This document shows positions 11,936 to 22,745 of a DNA stretch of 64,000 bases, one piece after another. The stretch is from Bolinopsis microptera. Lineage: Eukaryota; Ctenophora; Tentaculata; Lobata; Bolinopsidae. The stretch covers positions 2,087,096 to 2,151,095 of the forward strand of contig NC_087080.1 in the NCBI RefSeq assembly GCF_026151205.1. The letters are read 5' to 3'. The position numbers and the translations under genes were made by a program. Under the pieces are notes generated by a model, which did no database searches, was not told the DNA's origin, and saw nothing but the letters and a program-made list of their open reading frames with translations. The first letter of the stretch is position 1, and every line of letters starts with the position of its first letter.

Positions 11936-12336
11936 TCAATGATAGTTACATTAACGAAGGCTTCAAGATCCAGAAGAAGCGGAAGTCCGACGGCTGTCAG
12001 ACAACAGGAAAAAGTAAACCAATTAAGAAGGGTAAAGCTAAAGTCTGACTGATGACTTCCTACGAACAAACCTTAAATACCCTCACCCTCTACTATACAG
12101 AGAGTTAACCTCGTTTACAATAGTTTTTAGTAATGTCTCCTCCATCCGAAAGTGCAATTGTTAGTGTCGGCGGGATTAACCTCTCGTCCAGCTGAAGACG
12201 ATTTACACATGTATTTGAAAGCTCCTGCTAATACAATCTTTTCGTATCACTAATCACTTATATGTTTTAAATAATCCCCCTCCAGACCTCTCGTCCCGTT
12301 TCATCTTGAAGGAGATGTCCATCCGGAGTGATAGTG
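11936..12336. repeat. Duplicated segment A, copy 1
   Basis: About 400 bp that recurs at 12483-12890 with few changes. On the plus strand it begins with an open frame ending in a lysine-rich tail (KIQKKRKSDG ... KKGKAKV) and a TGA stop near 12048. In copy 2 an 8-bp insertion shifts this frame. The segment may be the 3' end of a gene of the neighbouring mobile element. Confidence 0.85.
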
Positions 12337-12486
12337 CACCACCAGATATTCAGGGAAAAGAGGTAGATCGTTGAATTTATCGTGATCAATAGTCTTCCTC
12401 CGACTGTTTCCTCCGACAGCAGCTCCGTCTTCTTCTGCTTTAAACTTCCTACTGGGTATTCTCGCTATTTTACTTCATCTAGCAAT
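12337..12486. repeat. Duplicated segment B, copy 1
   Basis: About 150 bp beginning ccaccagatattcagggaaa that recurs at 13987-14141. It lies between the two copies of segment A. On the minus strand the 13987-14141 copy reads a short open stretch containing KFKAEEDGAAVF. Confidence 0.85.
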
Positions 12487-12890
12487 GATAGTTACATTAA
12501 CGAAGGCTTCAAGATCCAGATTCCAGAAGAAGCGGAAGTCCGACGGCTGTCAGACAACAGGAAAAAGTAAACCAATTAAGAAGGGTAAAGCTAAAGTCTG
12601 ACTGATGACTTCCTACGAACAAACCTTAAATACCCTCACCCTCTACTATACAGAGAGTTAACCTCGTTTACAATAGTTTTTAGTAATGTCTCCTCCATCC
12701 GAAAGTGCAATTGTTAGTGTCGGCGGGATTAACCTCTCGTCCAGCTGAAGACGATTTACACATGTATTTTGAAAGCTCCTGCCGATACAATCTTTTCGTA
12801 TCATTAATCACTTATATGTTTTAAATAATCCCCCTCCAGACCTCTCGTCCCGTTTCATCTTGAATGAGATGTCCATCCGGATTGATAGTG
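12483..12890. repeat. Duplicated segment A, copy 2
   Basis: Near-identical to 11936-12336, with an 8-bp insertion near 12520 that breaks the lysine-rich frame. The high similarity suggests a recent local duplication, or assembly of two haplotypes. Confidence 0.85.
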
Positions 12891-12964
12891 ATGAATCATA
12901 TCGGCATTTCATCTTCAACAGACCTGCTAATCTAATGATGACTGTATCCGACAAGAAGACGGAA

Positions 12965-13205
12965 GATTACGCAAAGAGTGCTCGGAGCAGCAGGCATTGA
13001 TGACTTTGCAGCTGGTTCTCCAGACTATACTACTCTCATATTGGCATCCTTTATTCCCTGGAAAACATCAAAATATTTTGCGCTGGACACGTCGCCTACA
13101 AATTCCTTTCAACGATCCTTCTCTATGCGGACATTTATGACATCCAGGAGATCTCCTGCCACACTTCCCCAAACAGCTCCCGTCAGCATGGTGCGGCATC
13201 TTACA
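12965..13205 (-). other. Readable minus-strand fragment, unrecognised
   Basis: A minus-strand frame across this region reads words such as LTGAVWGSVAGDLLDV and KYFDVFQGIKDANMRVV with two internal stops, flanked by the mosaic of duplicated element segments. It looks like a decayed coding piece, perhaps another gene of the same mobile element, but I cannot name it. Confidence 0.25.
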
Positions 13206-13544
13206 TAACCCCCGATATTGCAGCCTGGCAAACTTTTGGAACATTGTCATTTGTCAACTTTATAAATATACACAATGTACTAGAGTCAGAGACTGATATG
13301 TGATATTTTTTTTAGTTGCCGTTATTATTTATGATGTTATATTTTTGATTTTCAATTATCTTAAAATTTGTATTCTTGTTACACAATAAAACAACAATGC
13401 CTAGAACCGTTTTTAAAAGAAACAGTTTAGAAATTTCCTAGTTAACTCCCTTATGCAAATAATCTGAATTAAAATCTCGAAATATGTTAAATAAATTCCA
13501 CGGGAATAATTAAAGGTAAATGCGAATAGTTGCGAATATTTTAT

Positions 13545-14482
13545 CTAAAGATCTAATAAATTAATTCCACAGGAATAACCAAAAGCAAATGTGAACGACT
13601 TATCTAACACAATCGTAGGCATAACAAGTTCTAGTCCAACCAGGTTATCTGAGAAAATGCAAAACCTCTTGAATCCATGTTTACTAGTCTGAAAACGATG
13701 CTGCCTGCCGTTCCGTATCAAACTCTGATGTAGACTCCTGTCGTTTTCGGGTGTTAAATTCAATGTATTTCCTTAACCAAACAGACTGCTTGAATTCTAA
13801 AACTCTGTGGATCTTGTCAAAAACACGACCAATTTAAATATAATACTGCAGTGCTGCTACATGAATCTTGTGCTTAATCTTAGAAAAAAGGTTTGGAGCA
13901 AGCTTCTCAGAAGGAGCAACGGAGTTTACCCCTGTCCTCTCCATTGCCTTGTAAATTGCATCTGATACCATACTATCCTGATTCCTGCACCACCAGATAT
14001 TCTGGGAATAGAGGTAGATCGTTGGATTTATCGTAATCAATAGTCTTCCTCCGACTGTTGAACTTTAAAGACAGCAGCTCCGTCTTCTTCTGCTTTAAAC
14101 TTCCTACTGGGTATTCTCGCTATTTTACTTCATCTAGCATGATGGTTGTGCTTGAAATTCACTACAATCAATTTTATGTACAATCAAAAGGTCACTTCTT
14201 GTGAAACCTCTCAAACATCTGATACAAAAAAATTTCCTACGAGTATTCTTGCTCTGTCCACATAATAGTTTTGATAGATTTTCTACCCAGACCCAATGGC
14301 TCGTCCTGTCGTTTTCCACCAGCAGAATGTTGATGCACGTCTCACTGTCAGGATCCTCACAATGTCTGATCGGGTAGAATCCCTGGTGAAGTTCATGCGG
14401 TTTTCCTGTTGCAATCGTCCCATCATCCCATCCAAGAACATTGATAGAAACGTTGTTCAACTTCTCAACCTTACCAATCTGA
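13545..14482 (-). pseudogene. Polinton/adintovirus-like DNA polymerase B remnant, downstream part
   Basis: On the minus strand an exon-like frame starts after the acceptor atttatttcag at about 14483 and contains SINVLGWDDG, FYPIRHC, SHWVWVENLSKLL and a zinc-finger-like CxxC...H pattern (FFCIRCLRGF...HKIDC). This order matches the region just before the polymerase core in protein-primed family B polymerases of Polintons and adintoviruses. Further down, 13545-13763 contains FSDNLVGLELVMPTIVLDK, which resembles the segment ahead of the last polymerase motifs. The catalytic core between these is not present: about 600 residues expected there are replaced by roughly 350 bp of other sequence including duplicated segment B. 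The gene is therefore broken. It is an old copy of an animal-virus-like element and not functional as it stands. Confidence 0.6.
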
Positions 14483-14559
14483 AATAAATAGTGGATGATC
14501 ATGAGTTGTTTAGCTTGCACAGCCGGCGACATATGATTCTAAGCTAAACTAAACTAGGA

Positions 14560-14810
14560 AGCCCGGTCACATGCACAGGTAGCTATAGGAAGGTAATAGT
14601 AATACTAATAGTACAGCCGATACAAATTTAACTTGCACTGAACACAACGTAATAATCACAAAACCGATCAAAATTTCGCTAGCAAATTTAAGCATCTGCA
14701 CGTTCAACACCGTTACCATGGTTACTTTGCAACTACCTATTTCTCATCTAATTTGCACGTGGGCGCTCGTGCAGACAGACAAAAACAATTCTTTAATTAT
14801 TTTAAGCTAT
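14560..14810 (+). repeat. Dispersed repeat, third partial copy of the 23.7-24.3 kb family
   Basis: Words such as cagccgatacaaatt, aacacaacgtaat, caaaaccgatcaaaat, gttaccatggttac and gcaactacctatttctc match in order the two full copies at 23704-24021 and 24022-24335. The first 130 bp of the family are missing here. It lies at the 5' side of the ORF1 element. Confidence 0.75.
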
Positions 14811-15028
14811 ATCATGATCATAAGTCTAAGATTAAGGAAGTGGAACATGGATTAGCACCGACTATTGTAGATAATTTTAAAATTGCTGGTAGCACTAATT
14901 ACAATTCTCACCTCACTGATTGGTGTAGGGAAGCTGATACCGGTCATATTCATCTTCACGGAGCTCTTCTGATAATGAGCAACGCGAGTACGGTTGTAAT
15001 GCTTGGGAAACTTCAGCTGATCTTTTCA

Positions 15029-15090
15029 GTTCAGTAAATACACTTTTCAATACGTTGCCAGTTCAGTAAATACACTTTTCAATACGTTGT
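15029..15090 (+). repeat. Tandem duplication of about 33 bp upstream of the ORF1 frame
   Basis: The block cagttcagtaaatacacttt followed by tcaatacgttg occurs twice in a row. It precedes the coding frame by about 45 bases and may be 5' UTR or promoter repeat of the retroelement. Confidence 0.85.
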
Positions 15091-15160
15091 TGCTCGCTTA
15101 TCAGTTACTTATCATTACGTTGATAAGACTTGCTTGTCTAACCGGTGCCGTGGTTGTGTG

Positions 15161-16054
15161 ATGTATAAATCTGAGAAATACGTGGCTTATAAGCTTGATG
15201 AAGTGAGAGATGATGGAGCTGAATGGATCCGGAAAACTCTCCAGCTTGTTAAATCAAATCATGTTAACGCGTGTGTAGCTCAGGGTTTCATTGGTAGAAG
15301 AGAAATCACTAGGGAAGTCATGGCTCAGAGTCTCAATTCTGCGTTAAAAGTTATGTATAGGCAATCATTGTACATTGATCAGATGGAGAAGTATAACCAG
15401 AAATTGCACTCCGATGTAATTTACAGCCAGGGGACAATAGTTGTGCAGAAAGAACTGCTAGCTGCCAAAGACGAGCAGCTTGATTACTTGAAATCTGAGG
15501 TTGTAGCATCAGTTGAGAATACTGTGAAATCAGAGTTAAAGACATACAGCGCCGCGGTAAAGGAATCAAAAACCTCAACAGCAGGTCCTTTGTTGGATTC
15601 GGATAGAAATATCTTGAAGAATGTCATTAAGGATGTTGTAGCAGAAGGAGACCGAAGTCGGAATCTGATGTTGTTTGGTCTTAAAGAAGAGAAAGGTGAG
15701 CTGTTATGTGACAAGGTCGGTCAAGTGTTGTTGGAACTTGGTGAAAAGCCAAAAATAGAAGCTAGCAGAATTGGTTTGATCAAATCCAAGGATAAGAAAC
15801 AGGTGGCTGATAGACCTGTTAAGGTGACTTTGACGAGCTCTACAATCGTGCAGCAGATTTTGACTAGAGCAAGGCATCTCCGTAGCTCGGAGCATTTCGG
15901 TAAAGTTTTCATCAGTCCGGATAGGTCTCCAGAGGAACGTGCCGAACAGCAAAAGCTTGTTTTAGAACTCAAGAAGAGATCAAACGACGAGCCAGATAAG
16001 AGACACTTCATTAAAGGAGGCAAAGTGTGTAGTGTGGACAAAACTGTTGTTTGA
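15161..16054 (+). CDS. Retrotransposon ORF1-type protein (coiled coil plus RNA-binding fold)
   Basis: An intact frame opens near 15134; the first ATG in it is at 15161. The protein is about 297 residues. The N-terminal half is rich in E, K, L and Q and contains heptad-like stretches (residues about 50-140 of the frame), as in the coiled coil of LINE ORF1 proteins. A segment RNLMLFGLKEEKGE followed by VKVTLTSSTIVQQIL and VFISPDRSPEERAEQQ matches the RRM-like and C-terminal parts of ORF1 proteins found in many invertebrate CR1- and RTE-like elements, which bind the element RNA as trimers. No reverse transcriptase follows; instead the sequence ends in ccaataaaaaaa near 16371. It sits inside the minus-strand polymerase remnant, so it is an insertion. 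It may be an orphan ORF1 copy, a 3'-deleted LINE, or a retrocopy. Confidence 0.65.
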   Translation: MYKSEKYVAYKLDEVRDDGAEWIRKTLQLVKSNHVNACVAQGFIGRREITREVMAQSLNSALKVMYRQSLYIDQMEKYNQKLHSDVIYSQGTIVVQKELLAAKDEQLDYLKSEVVASVENTVKSELKTYSAAVKESKTSTAGPLLDSDRNILKNVIKDVVAEGDRSRNLMLFGLKEEKGELLCDKVGQVLLELGEKPKIEASRIGLIKSKDKKQVADRPVKVTLTSSTIVQQILTRARHLRSSEHFGKVFISPDRSPEERAEQQKLVLELKKRSNDEPDKRHFIKGGKVCSVDKTVV

Positions 16055-16373
16055 AATGTGTTAAGACAGAGTTTTGTTTGGATTTATGGATTCGTGGCTC
16101 GCTAAGATTATAATTTTTTGATAAGCTTCTAAATCACATTCGTCTTTCAACACAAGACTGTCAGTCTTCTAGAATTTTGTTTTGATTCGTGTATTAAGCT
16201 CTGAAGTATTTAGTCTTACTTCCAGGTCCATAATTTTGTGCAGTGTATATTTTTAGAGTCATTATGGTTTTATATTAGCAGATTTAGGTATATAACTATT
16301 CTATATAATTGTATGTATAAATACTTGAGTAAACATTAACCAGTAAACAAAGCTGGTTCCAATAAAAAAATAG
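16055..16373 (+). other. 3' untranslated tail of the ORF1 element
   Basis: AT-rich, without open frames, ending in a polyadenylation-like aataaaaaaa at about 16364-16373, immediately before polymerase-remnant coding sequence resumes on the other strand. This places the right insertion border. Confidence 0.6.
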
Positions 16374-17366
16374 CTGCAACTAGAGCCCATTTCAAGCAGC
16401 GATTATCATTCTCATTCTTGATGTTGAGAAGAGCCATGGTCTTGTGTCTGATGGGTTTAGGTAACTCCATCCAGCTGCTCCCTGCTAACGGATTATACCT
16501 GAAATATAAATCATTAAATTTTACGTATGAAATATTGTTTCTGTCTGGTTCTAATGAACCGTTACAATAATACTTTAATATAACCATGGAAATTCAGTTA
16601 CAAAATATATCTGTAAAAGGGTAAACAATATTTCTTACCTGGTTATGTTTCCCGAGGAACTCCCCTCAGCTGTCTCACTTGTCTGTACTCTAGCTGTCAC
16701 ATTCCTGGCTGTTGCACTACTATCAGGTCTTCTGCAGATCGTCTCATGCTCCAATCTAAGCTCCCGACTCTGGAAAACCATACTACATACCCGACATGGG
16801 AAAAGATCCCCCTCACATACCAAACGATGAGTTACCAAATCATCAGGATGAGTAAAGCAAACTGTACACCACTTACCCTTACAACACGCTTTCAGATGTC
16901 TCTTAAAATTCCGAACAAACCACTTCTGACACGCCGGGCACTGTTGACCAGGATTCTTTATCTCTCTGAGGTTCAAATTATAAGAGGTAGTGTTTATAGA
17001 CTCGAACACACCTGCATTTGCCGCATCCATCAAGGCAAGCTCTAGTTGAGCATCAATACTATTCCTAAAGATATGATCAATCATCTCCTGTTTAAACTGA
17101 TGAACATACAGGGGACTGGAAACATAGCGGGCACCATTCGTGGCATTCACTGTCAAAAGTGCCTTAATGGGATAGGTATCCCGAGCACCCCAAATAGCCT
17201 TGGAAACCTCCGCAAGGGCATTATCATAATCGCCACTAAACTTCAAGTCCGTAGAAGGACCGAAATGACAAGGGCGCTCTGTCATAACGACCAATAGATA
17301 AAAAAACTGACAATCGGTTGTTTCAAGATTCGATAATTCAATCAACGGATTCAATCGAATAAGCAA
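16374..17366 (-). pseudogene. Polinton/adintovirus-like DNA polymerase B remnant, N-terminal exons
   Basis: Two minus-strand exons join in phase: 16636-17366 or part of it, ending aaccag|gtaaga, and about 16374-16500, starting after acceptor tatatttcag. The first encodes several CxxC/C2H2-like clusters (QCPACQKWFVRNFKRHLKAC, CTVCFTH, FPCRVC). The second encodes NPLAGSSWMELPK and NIKNENDNRCLKWALVAA, the conserved block that precedes the exonuclease/polymerase domains of Polinton-type polymerases. Coding stops where the ORF1 element begins. A spliceosomal intron inside such a gene is unusual for a mobile virus-like element and would fit an ancient copy or one shaped by host splicing. The first in-frame ATG is at about 17366, but MTERPCHFGP at about 17286 could be the real start. 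Confidence 0.6.
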
Positions 17367-17807
17367 ATAGTTAATGTTAGCTGTAAAATTCTTGGTTTAT
17401 ATAGCGATCACTACCTCTATCAGCACCGGATATCCCGTCTCCTAGACATTAGTTAACAACCCTGCACGGATGTTAATTGAGATGTTAATTGATATCCCGA
17501 TCGGCTAGTCAGACTGCCTATCATGTCTTCATGCAATTAGTTCCGGGACCAGAGTCCCGAAACTAATTACAATTAGTTGACTAGTCATCCTGATTGGCTT
17601 GTCAGACTGCCAGTCATATCTTCTACGGAAACTTTTTACATATCTAGAGCACAACACAAACTTTCTTAGGAATATAGTAGCACACAGCTAGGGTTGGCTA
17701 GGGTTACTGCACCCAATAGCTCACTATTCACCCAGCTACCTAGGGTTAATCCGGAAACCAATTAGCCCTTTTTACACACAATTTCTATGTCAGATTTTCA
17801 AATCACC
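17367..17807. other. No gene; contains an inverted repeat
   Basis: aattagttccgggac at about 17536 pairs with gtcccgaaactaatt at about 17556, a 15-base arm with one mismatch around a 4-base loop. The words ctagtcagactgcc and gtcagactgcc recur either side. It may be a small inverted-repeat element or the 5' flank of the polymerase-like gene. Confidence 0.4.
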
Positions 17808-18645
17808 CTATTTCCGCCTGAAATCCATTGAGCACGAGCTGTGCGATAGGAGACATAGTCATACCGAAAATATTTTGTTCGGTTTTCGAAGTCCGCACCT
17901 ACCCTTCGATATACGATTTTGGACTCGAGGGTTCCCCTTTGTAATGCGATCTCGGAAGGCAGGCCTCCCCTTCGCAATACGAGCTCGGAAGCGGGAGCTC
18001 TGCTTTCAGAGGTACGTATCGAGAATGACTCGGACCAAAATTTTCTAAGTCAAAAATTTTCAAAGTTTTCTTGGAAACTACTTTTGTTCATATTTCATGC
18101 TACCCTGATCATTATGAGCCGAAAATATTTTTTTTCGGTGTTCGAAGTTCGACATACGATTTTGGACTCGAGGGTTCCCCTTTGTAATGCGATCTCGGAA
18201 GGCAGGCCTACCCTTCGCAATACGAGCTCGGAAGCGGGAGCTCTGCTTTCAGAGGTACGTATCGAGAATGACTCGGACCGAAAATTTTCTAAGTCAAAAA
18301 TTTTCAAAGTTTTCTTGGAAACTACTTTTGTTCATGTTTCATGCTACCCTGATCATTATGAGCCGAAAATATTTTTTTCGGTTTTCGAAGTTCGATATAC
18401 GATTTTTGACTCGAGGGTTCCCCTTCGCAATACGAGCTCGGAAGCGGGAGCTCTGCTTTTCAGAGGTACGTATCGAGAATGACTCGGACCGAAAATTTTC
18501 TAAGTCAAAAATTTTCAAAGTTTTCTTGGAAACTACATACTAGGTACTTTTATTCATGTTTCATGCTACCCTGATGATTTGTCGCAGCAAACGTGAAAAA
18601 TCGCGATACTAAACATGCTGCGAAATTCAAAAAATAATTAGAATT

Positions 18646-18677
<32 letters not shown>

Positions 18678-18790
18678 TGAAGAAAATCATTCCTACACCC
18701 CTGTTGAATTGTCTGTGTTTCTATATCTATACCCTATTTCCGCCTGAAATCCATTGTGCACGAGCTGTGCGATAAGAGACATAGCCATAC
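17808..18790. repeat. Three-unit tandem array of about 245 bp bracketed by a 61-bp direct repeat
   Basis: Units begin near 17870, 18115 and 18360 and share ccgaaaatattttt, ttttggactcgagggttccc, gagctcggaagcgggagctc and ggtacgtatcgagaatgact; the third unit lacks an internal piece. The block taccctatttccgcctgaaa plus about 40 following bases occurs before (17808) and after (18728) the array. A C run of about 29 lies at 18648-18676. Frames crossing the array have no recognised protein content. Confidence 0.85.
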
Positions 18791-19577
18791 TACTTAAAGC
18801 CTATTTAATAACTTAACCTAATTAGCGATTTAGATATAAAATTGGGCTCATGTGTCGCAAAGACTCCGGCCCTTTTGGTGGGATGCAACCCTAACTACCT
18901 AGCTCAAGCGAAAGTTATATTGTTATATTTAGGTTTAACTACAGCAACTGTCAGCGAAATGCAATTAATTAATATTGTAAATGATGTCCTAAAAATAGCC
19001 CATCAAGTGATTTTTTTATATAACCATCCGTTTCTTTCGCTCCTACGATTCTTGAATCGTGTTACAAATTACAAGGCAAAACTTTATTCATCTGGTACAC
19101 TCATTTTTAAATATGGAGAATGCATGTAGAACTAGTGAAGCTGCTACTGACCATTATATGAGATTAATTCCATGTAATTCATTGCGTTAGGAATCTGAAA
19201 CTAATGCCTGATAATCAATATCATATTATGATAAGAACGCTGAAATGTTAAGTACCGCAACACCTTCCATAAGTAACCCTAACTTTCAAACATCAGTGAT
19301 ATATTATATCGGTGATAATTATTATCACCAGTATTTCTCTCGCTATCAACTACTTAACTATAACCACTTCACCAAAGCCATTGACCATATCACAAGCTAA
19401 CTACCTAGGATTGTCTGCAGCCTGCAGACCTGTCACGGCAAGTATCCAGTAAATTGCGAGTAAACATTTAAATAATGATTTAAATAAATTCGAGTATTGG
19501 CACCATTATGAATTGTATGATGAAGATGTACGTAGGTACAATTCTAATACATAATTATAAGATTCGTATATAATATA
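18791..19577. other. No gene seen
   Basis: AT-rich DNA with a short plus-strand frame at 18842-19129 that shows no domain. Nothing further is supported. Confidence 0.35.
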
Positions 19578-21535
19578 GACCCCAGTACCAGTTACAACTT
19601 GAAAGCCATTAAGAGTGGCATCAGAAGTCGACGCGGGTAAAAACTAAAATGAGATTCACCACTACCACTTACAGAGTCCCATGTAACTATCTAGTATTTA
19701 CCTCGTGTGGCCTAATCAGTCTGCAAACAAGCACCGCATATAGGGATGGAATATTCGAGCTTATGCCCTTTTTATCAAGAGCTATCTCGGAATCAGAGCT
19801 GATACCGGAACAACCACTACCACTACCAATAACTGTTTTATTCGAGCTTTTCAATTATGATTAAAGCAAGTCCTTCATATTATGGAGCCAGGGCATGGAC
19901 TGGCTACGCCTAGATAAAATTAAAGCACTCCAATCCCATTACATAATACTGAAATACAATCTAGGTAAACTATAGGTAAAAATATAATATTAATCATAAG
20001 CTAAAATGTACTAATCTTTGTATTCTAAATGGGGAAAAAGAAGAAACATTGTCAGTCAGTCGAGAAAATTGTCAGTCAGGCTATATGGCAGCTTTGTAGA
20101 TTTACAATAAATTATGCATAACATTATAATCAACAAAATATGGATTTAATCTCAGATACAGATAATAACAAATACAATTCATGATTAGTGTGGCCCAGTA
20201 ATCAGCTATGTAAGGCCCAAACTTGCAGCCTCTTCCCATGTGGTAAGTCTCTAGACTAAATGTGACGACACAATATTTAGTTGAACACGTATCTGCTTTC
20301 CCGGGCAAGTTATACAGTTATATAAATTGGATGTGGTTTAACAGTAAAACTTCGAGGGTGGTGGTTGCTCAACTCCTACTTCTCGTACAGAGCTGAGGGA
20401 AGAAATAATGGCGAATTAAGCCTCATTCATTAACTTTACAGTTCAAGATCATCATTATATAATATTCATAAATAATTCGAAAGAAGAGAGTTTGGAAGAT
20501 TTTTGAAGAAGAGCTTTTCTGCCTTCTCCTTGACCGAAATTTCGTGGTTTTGAATTAAATTTTTACCAGTGACCAATCAGTAAGGTTTGTGAGAGTGACA
20601 CAAGTCGCCATCAAGGTACTGGAAGCAGTATATCCGGAGAAAACTTTGATGCAATGAAAAATTTTGAATATGTCCTACCACTACCAGTAGGACATATTCG
20701 AATTTCAGCTCTCTGCGACCCAAATTTCACTGTTTCTGACTGAATTTTTCTTGAATGACCATCTTACAGGGTCACTGAGGATGGCACAAGACACGACTGA
20801 GGTACTAAAAGTTCTATTCCCAAAGAAAACTTTGATATTAACGAAAAATCGTCAGAATGTAAAAGTAGATTTTGGAAGATTTTTGAAGAGACAAATTTTT
20901 TTTGACGATTGACCAATCAGTGAGCTTGAGGTCGGTGAAAGTGACCCAAATCGCCATCAAGGTATTGGGCTTAATTTTTGTATCATTAAGAGTATTAACA
21001 GTATTATCCAACTATCAGTATTTCATTACGAGACTAATAAACAGCGAACTACTCCAACATTTGATAACCCAGTGGCCAGTACCAGTTAAAACTTGAAAGT
21101 CATTTAAGAGTAGCAATAGAAGTGGACGTGGGTAAAATGAGATTCACCACTACCACTTACAGAGTCCCATGTAACTATCTACCTCGTCTGGCCTAATCAG
21201 TCTGCAAACAAGCACCGCATATAAGGATGAAATTGTCGAGCTTGTGCCCTTTTTCTCATGTGCTATCTCGGAATCAAAGCTGATACCGGAACTACCACTA
21301 CCACTACCAATAACTGTGTTATGATTAGTCTGACCCAGTAACAGTAAGGCCCAAGCTTGCACTTTGCAGCATCTTCCCATCATGTGGTAAGTCTCCAGAC
21401 TAAATATGACGACACAATATTTAGTTGAACACGTGTTCCTGAGTATCTGCTTTCCCGGGCAAGTTAAATGATTATATAAATTGGATGTGGTTTAACAGTA
21501 AAACTTTGAGGGTGTTGGTTGCTCAACTCCTACAA
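19578..21535. repeat. Imperfect direct duplication, two copies about 1.2-1.5 kb apart
   Basis: 19578-19858 matches 21077-21320, and 20180-20390 matches 21322-21535. Shared landmarks are cagtctgcaaacaagcaccg, ccactaccactaccaataac, gtgacgacacaatatttagt and tgctttcccgggcaagtt. Copy 1 carries an extra 310 bp (about 19870-20180) between the two matching parts. Divergence is visible but modest. No coding content was recognised. Confidence 0.85.
20470..20970. repeat. Three diverged copies of a 170-210 bp unit
   Basis: Between the two copies of the larger duplication, ggaagatttttgaagaa, gaccaatcagt, gtcgccatcaaggta and gaaaactttgat recur near 20490, 20690 and 20875. They are more diverged than the flanking duplication and so probably older. 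Confidence 0.6.
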
Positions 21536-22439
21536 GAATTAGAACCACAAAAGGGAAAATCATATTATCCATGTCCTGTTTTCAGAGATTGAATGTGAAA
21601 TTTCCGGGACCGATATTTGAAGAAAATGGAAATTTCATTTTCGCTGGAATATCAATAAATGGAACGTCAAAACGGGTTGAAATTGGGTTATTTCAAAATA
21701 ACTGACACGTCAATTTCAAGAGATTTTAAGCCTTAAATCTGACAAAGTTGTACGACATGTACGTGCTACCAATCACACAGAGTGGTAAACCTATCACCTC
21801 TGGTTTGCCACTCCTCAGAATCGCTTATGCGGAGGATGGACCCTTACCTTGGGACCCCAGGCTATTATATTTATGTTCTTAATCATAAATAATATGTTCA
21901 TAATCATAAATGGCCGAATAGAGATTCGGTAGAATGACAGGCTGAACGCCGCCCAGTAAGATGGACCCATACTCCGATGATAGATGATAGATGAACACAG
22001 ATATAGATTAAAACCTGAAAATAAACTCAAATATAACTCAAGTAAGTTCATACGCTTATATGAGCCCAGCCGTGACGAATTATATTCACTGATAATTGTA
22101 TATGTCCAAACTAAGTTGCAATTGAAATTGCCTCAGCTTCTCAGCTTAGCCCCCGGAGGTTTACGATTGATTGGATTGACTTTGAGAGCCAAGTAAAACG
22201 GTAATACCACCACTATAAGAACTAATATCGATAATAATCAACAATCTATAGGATAAAATTGAAAAACTCTATCATAGCACACAGCTGAAATTACTACTAT
22301 CAAGTTAGATCGGAACTAATACCTGTAATAATTTCTTTTAGTTCCAGCAGTATCTGCGACAATCTAACGTTTTCATCACTGACCGACAACTATTATAACT
22401 AGAAATAACTATAATTCAGGTTCCCACACTTTGATAGGG

Positions 22440-22745
22440 CCGGGTGTAAAATGATTAGGGGTTGTTCACATATTACGTAGTCAGCCGAGGGGGGGGGGGG
22501 GGTCCAAATGCTTACGGTTGATTACGGGGGGGGGGGGGGGGGGGGGGGGGGGGTTTGGTCGTTGATTACATAATCACAATTTTCTTTTTTACCCTCTAGA
22601 ATAATAACAATTTGACAATATTTTAATTCAAATTCCACTCTGATAGTGATAGAATTTAGAAATTGATCGAATATCCGGCTATAATAGTAAGTAGTTTTCT
22701 AGGGAAAAAGTCAAGGGGGGGGGGGGGGGGGGTCAGAAGAATTGT
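22440..22745. repeat. Poly-G-containing inverted-repeat or MITE-like block
   Basis: ggttgttcacatattacgta is followed by G runs at about 22489-22502, 22525-22553 and 22716-22732. The words gttgattacggg and gttgattacataatc recur. It resembles small transposable elements with ttcacatattacgta ends. Long G runs are likely misassembled in length. Confidence 0.45.

Noticed and set aside
15351-16041. Several minus-strand frames opposite the ORF1-type gene
   Set aside because: They are antisense shadows of the real plus-strand coding frame.
21815-22051. Minus-strand frame that at first looked like a histone H2A fold fragment
   Set aside because: Only a short loose similarity; no conserved histone motif on careful reading.
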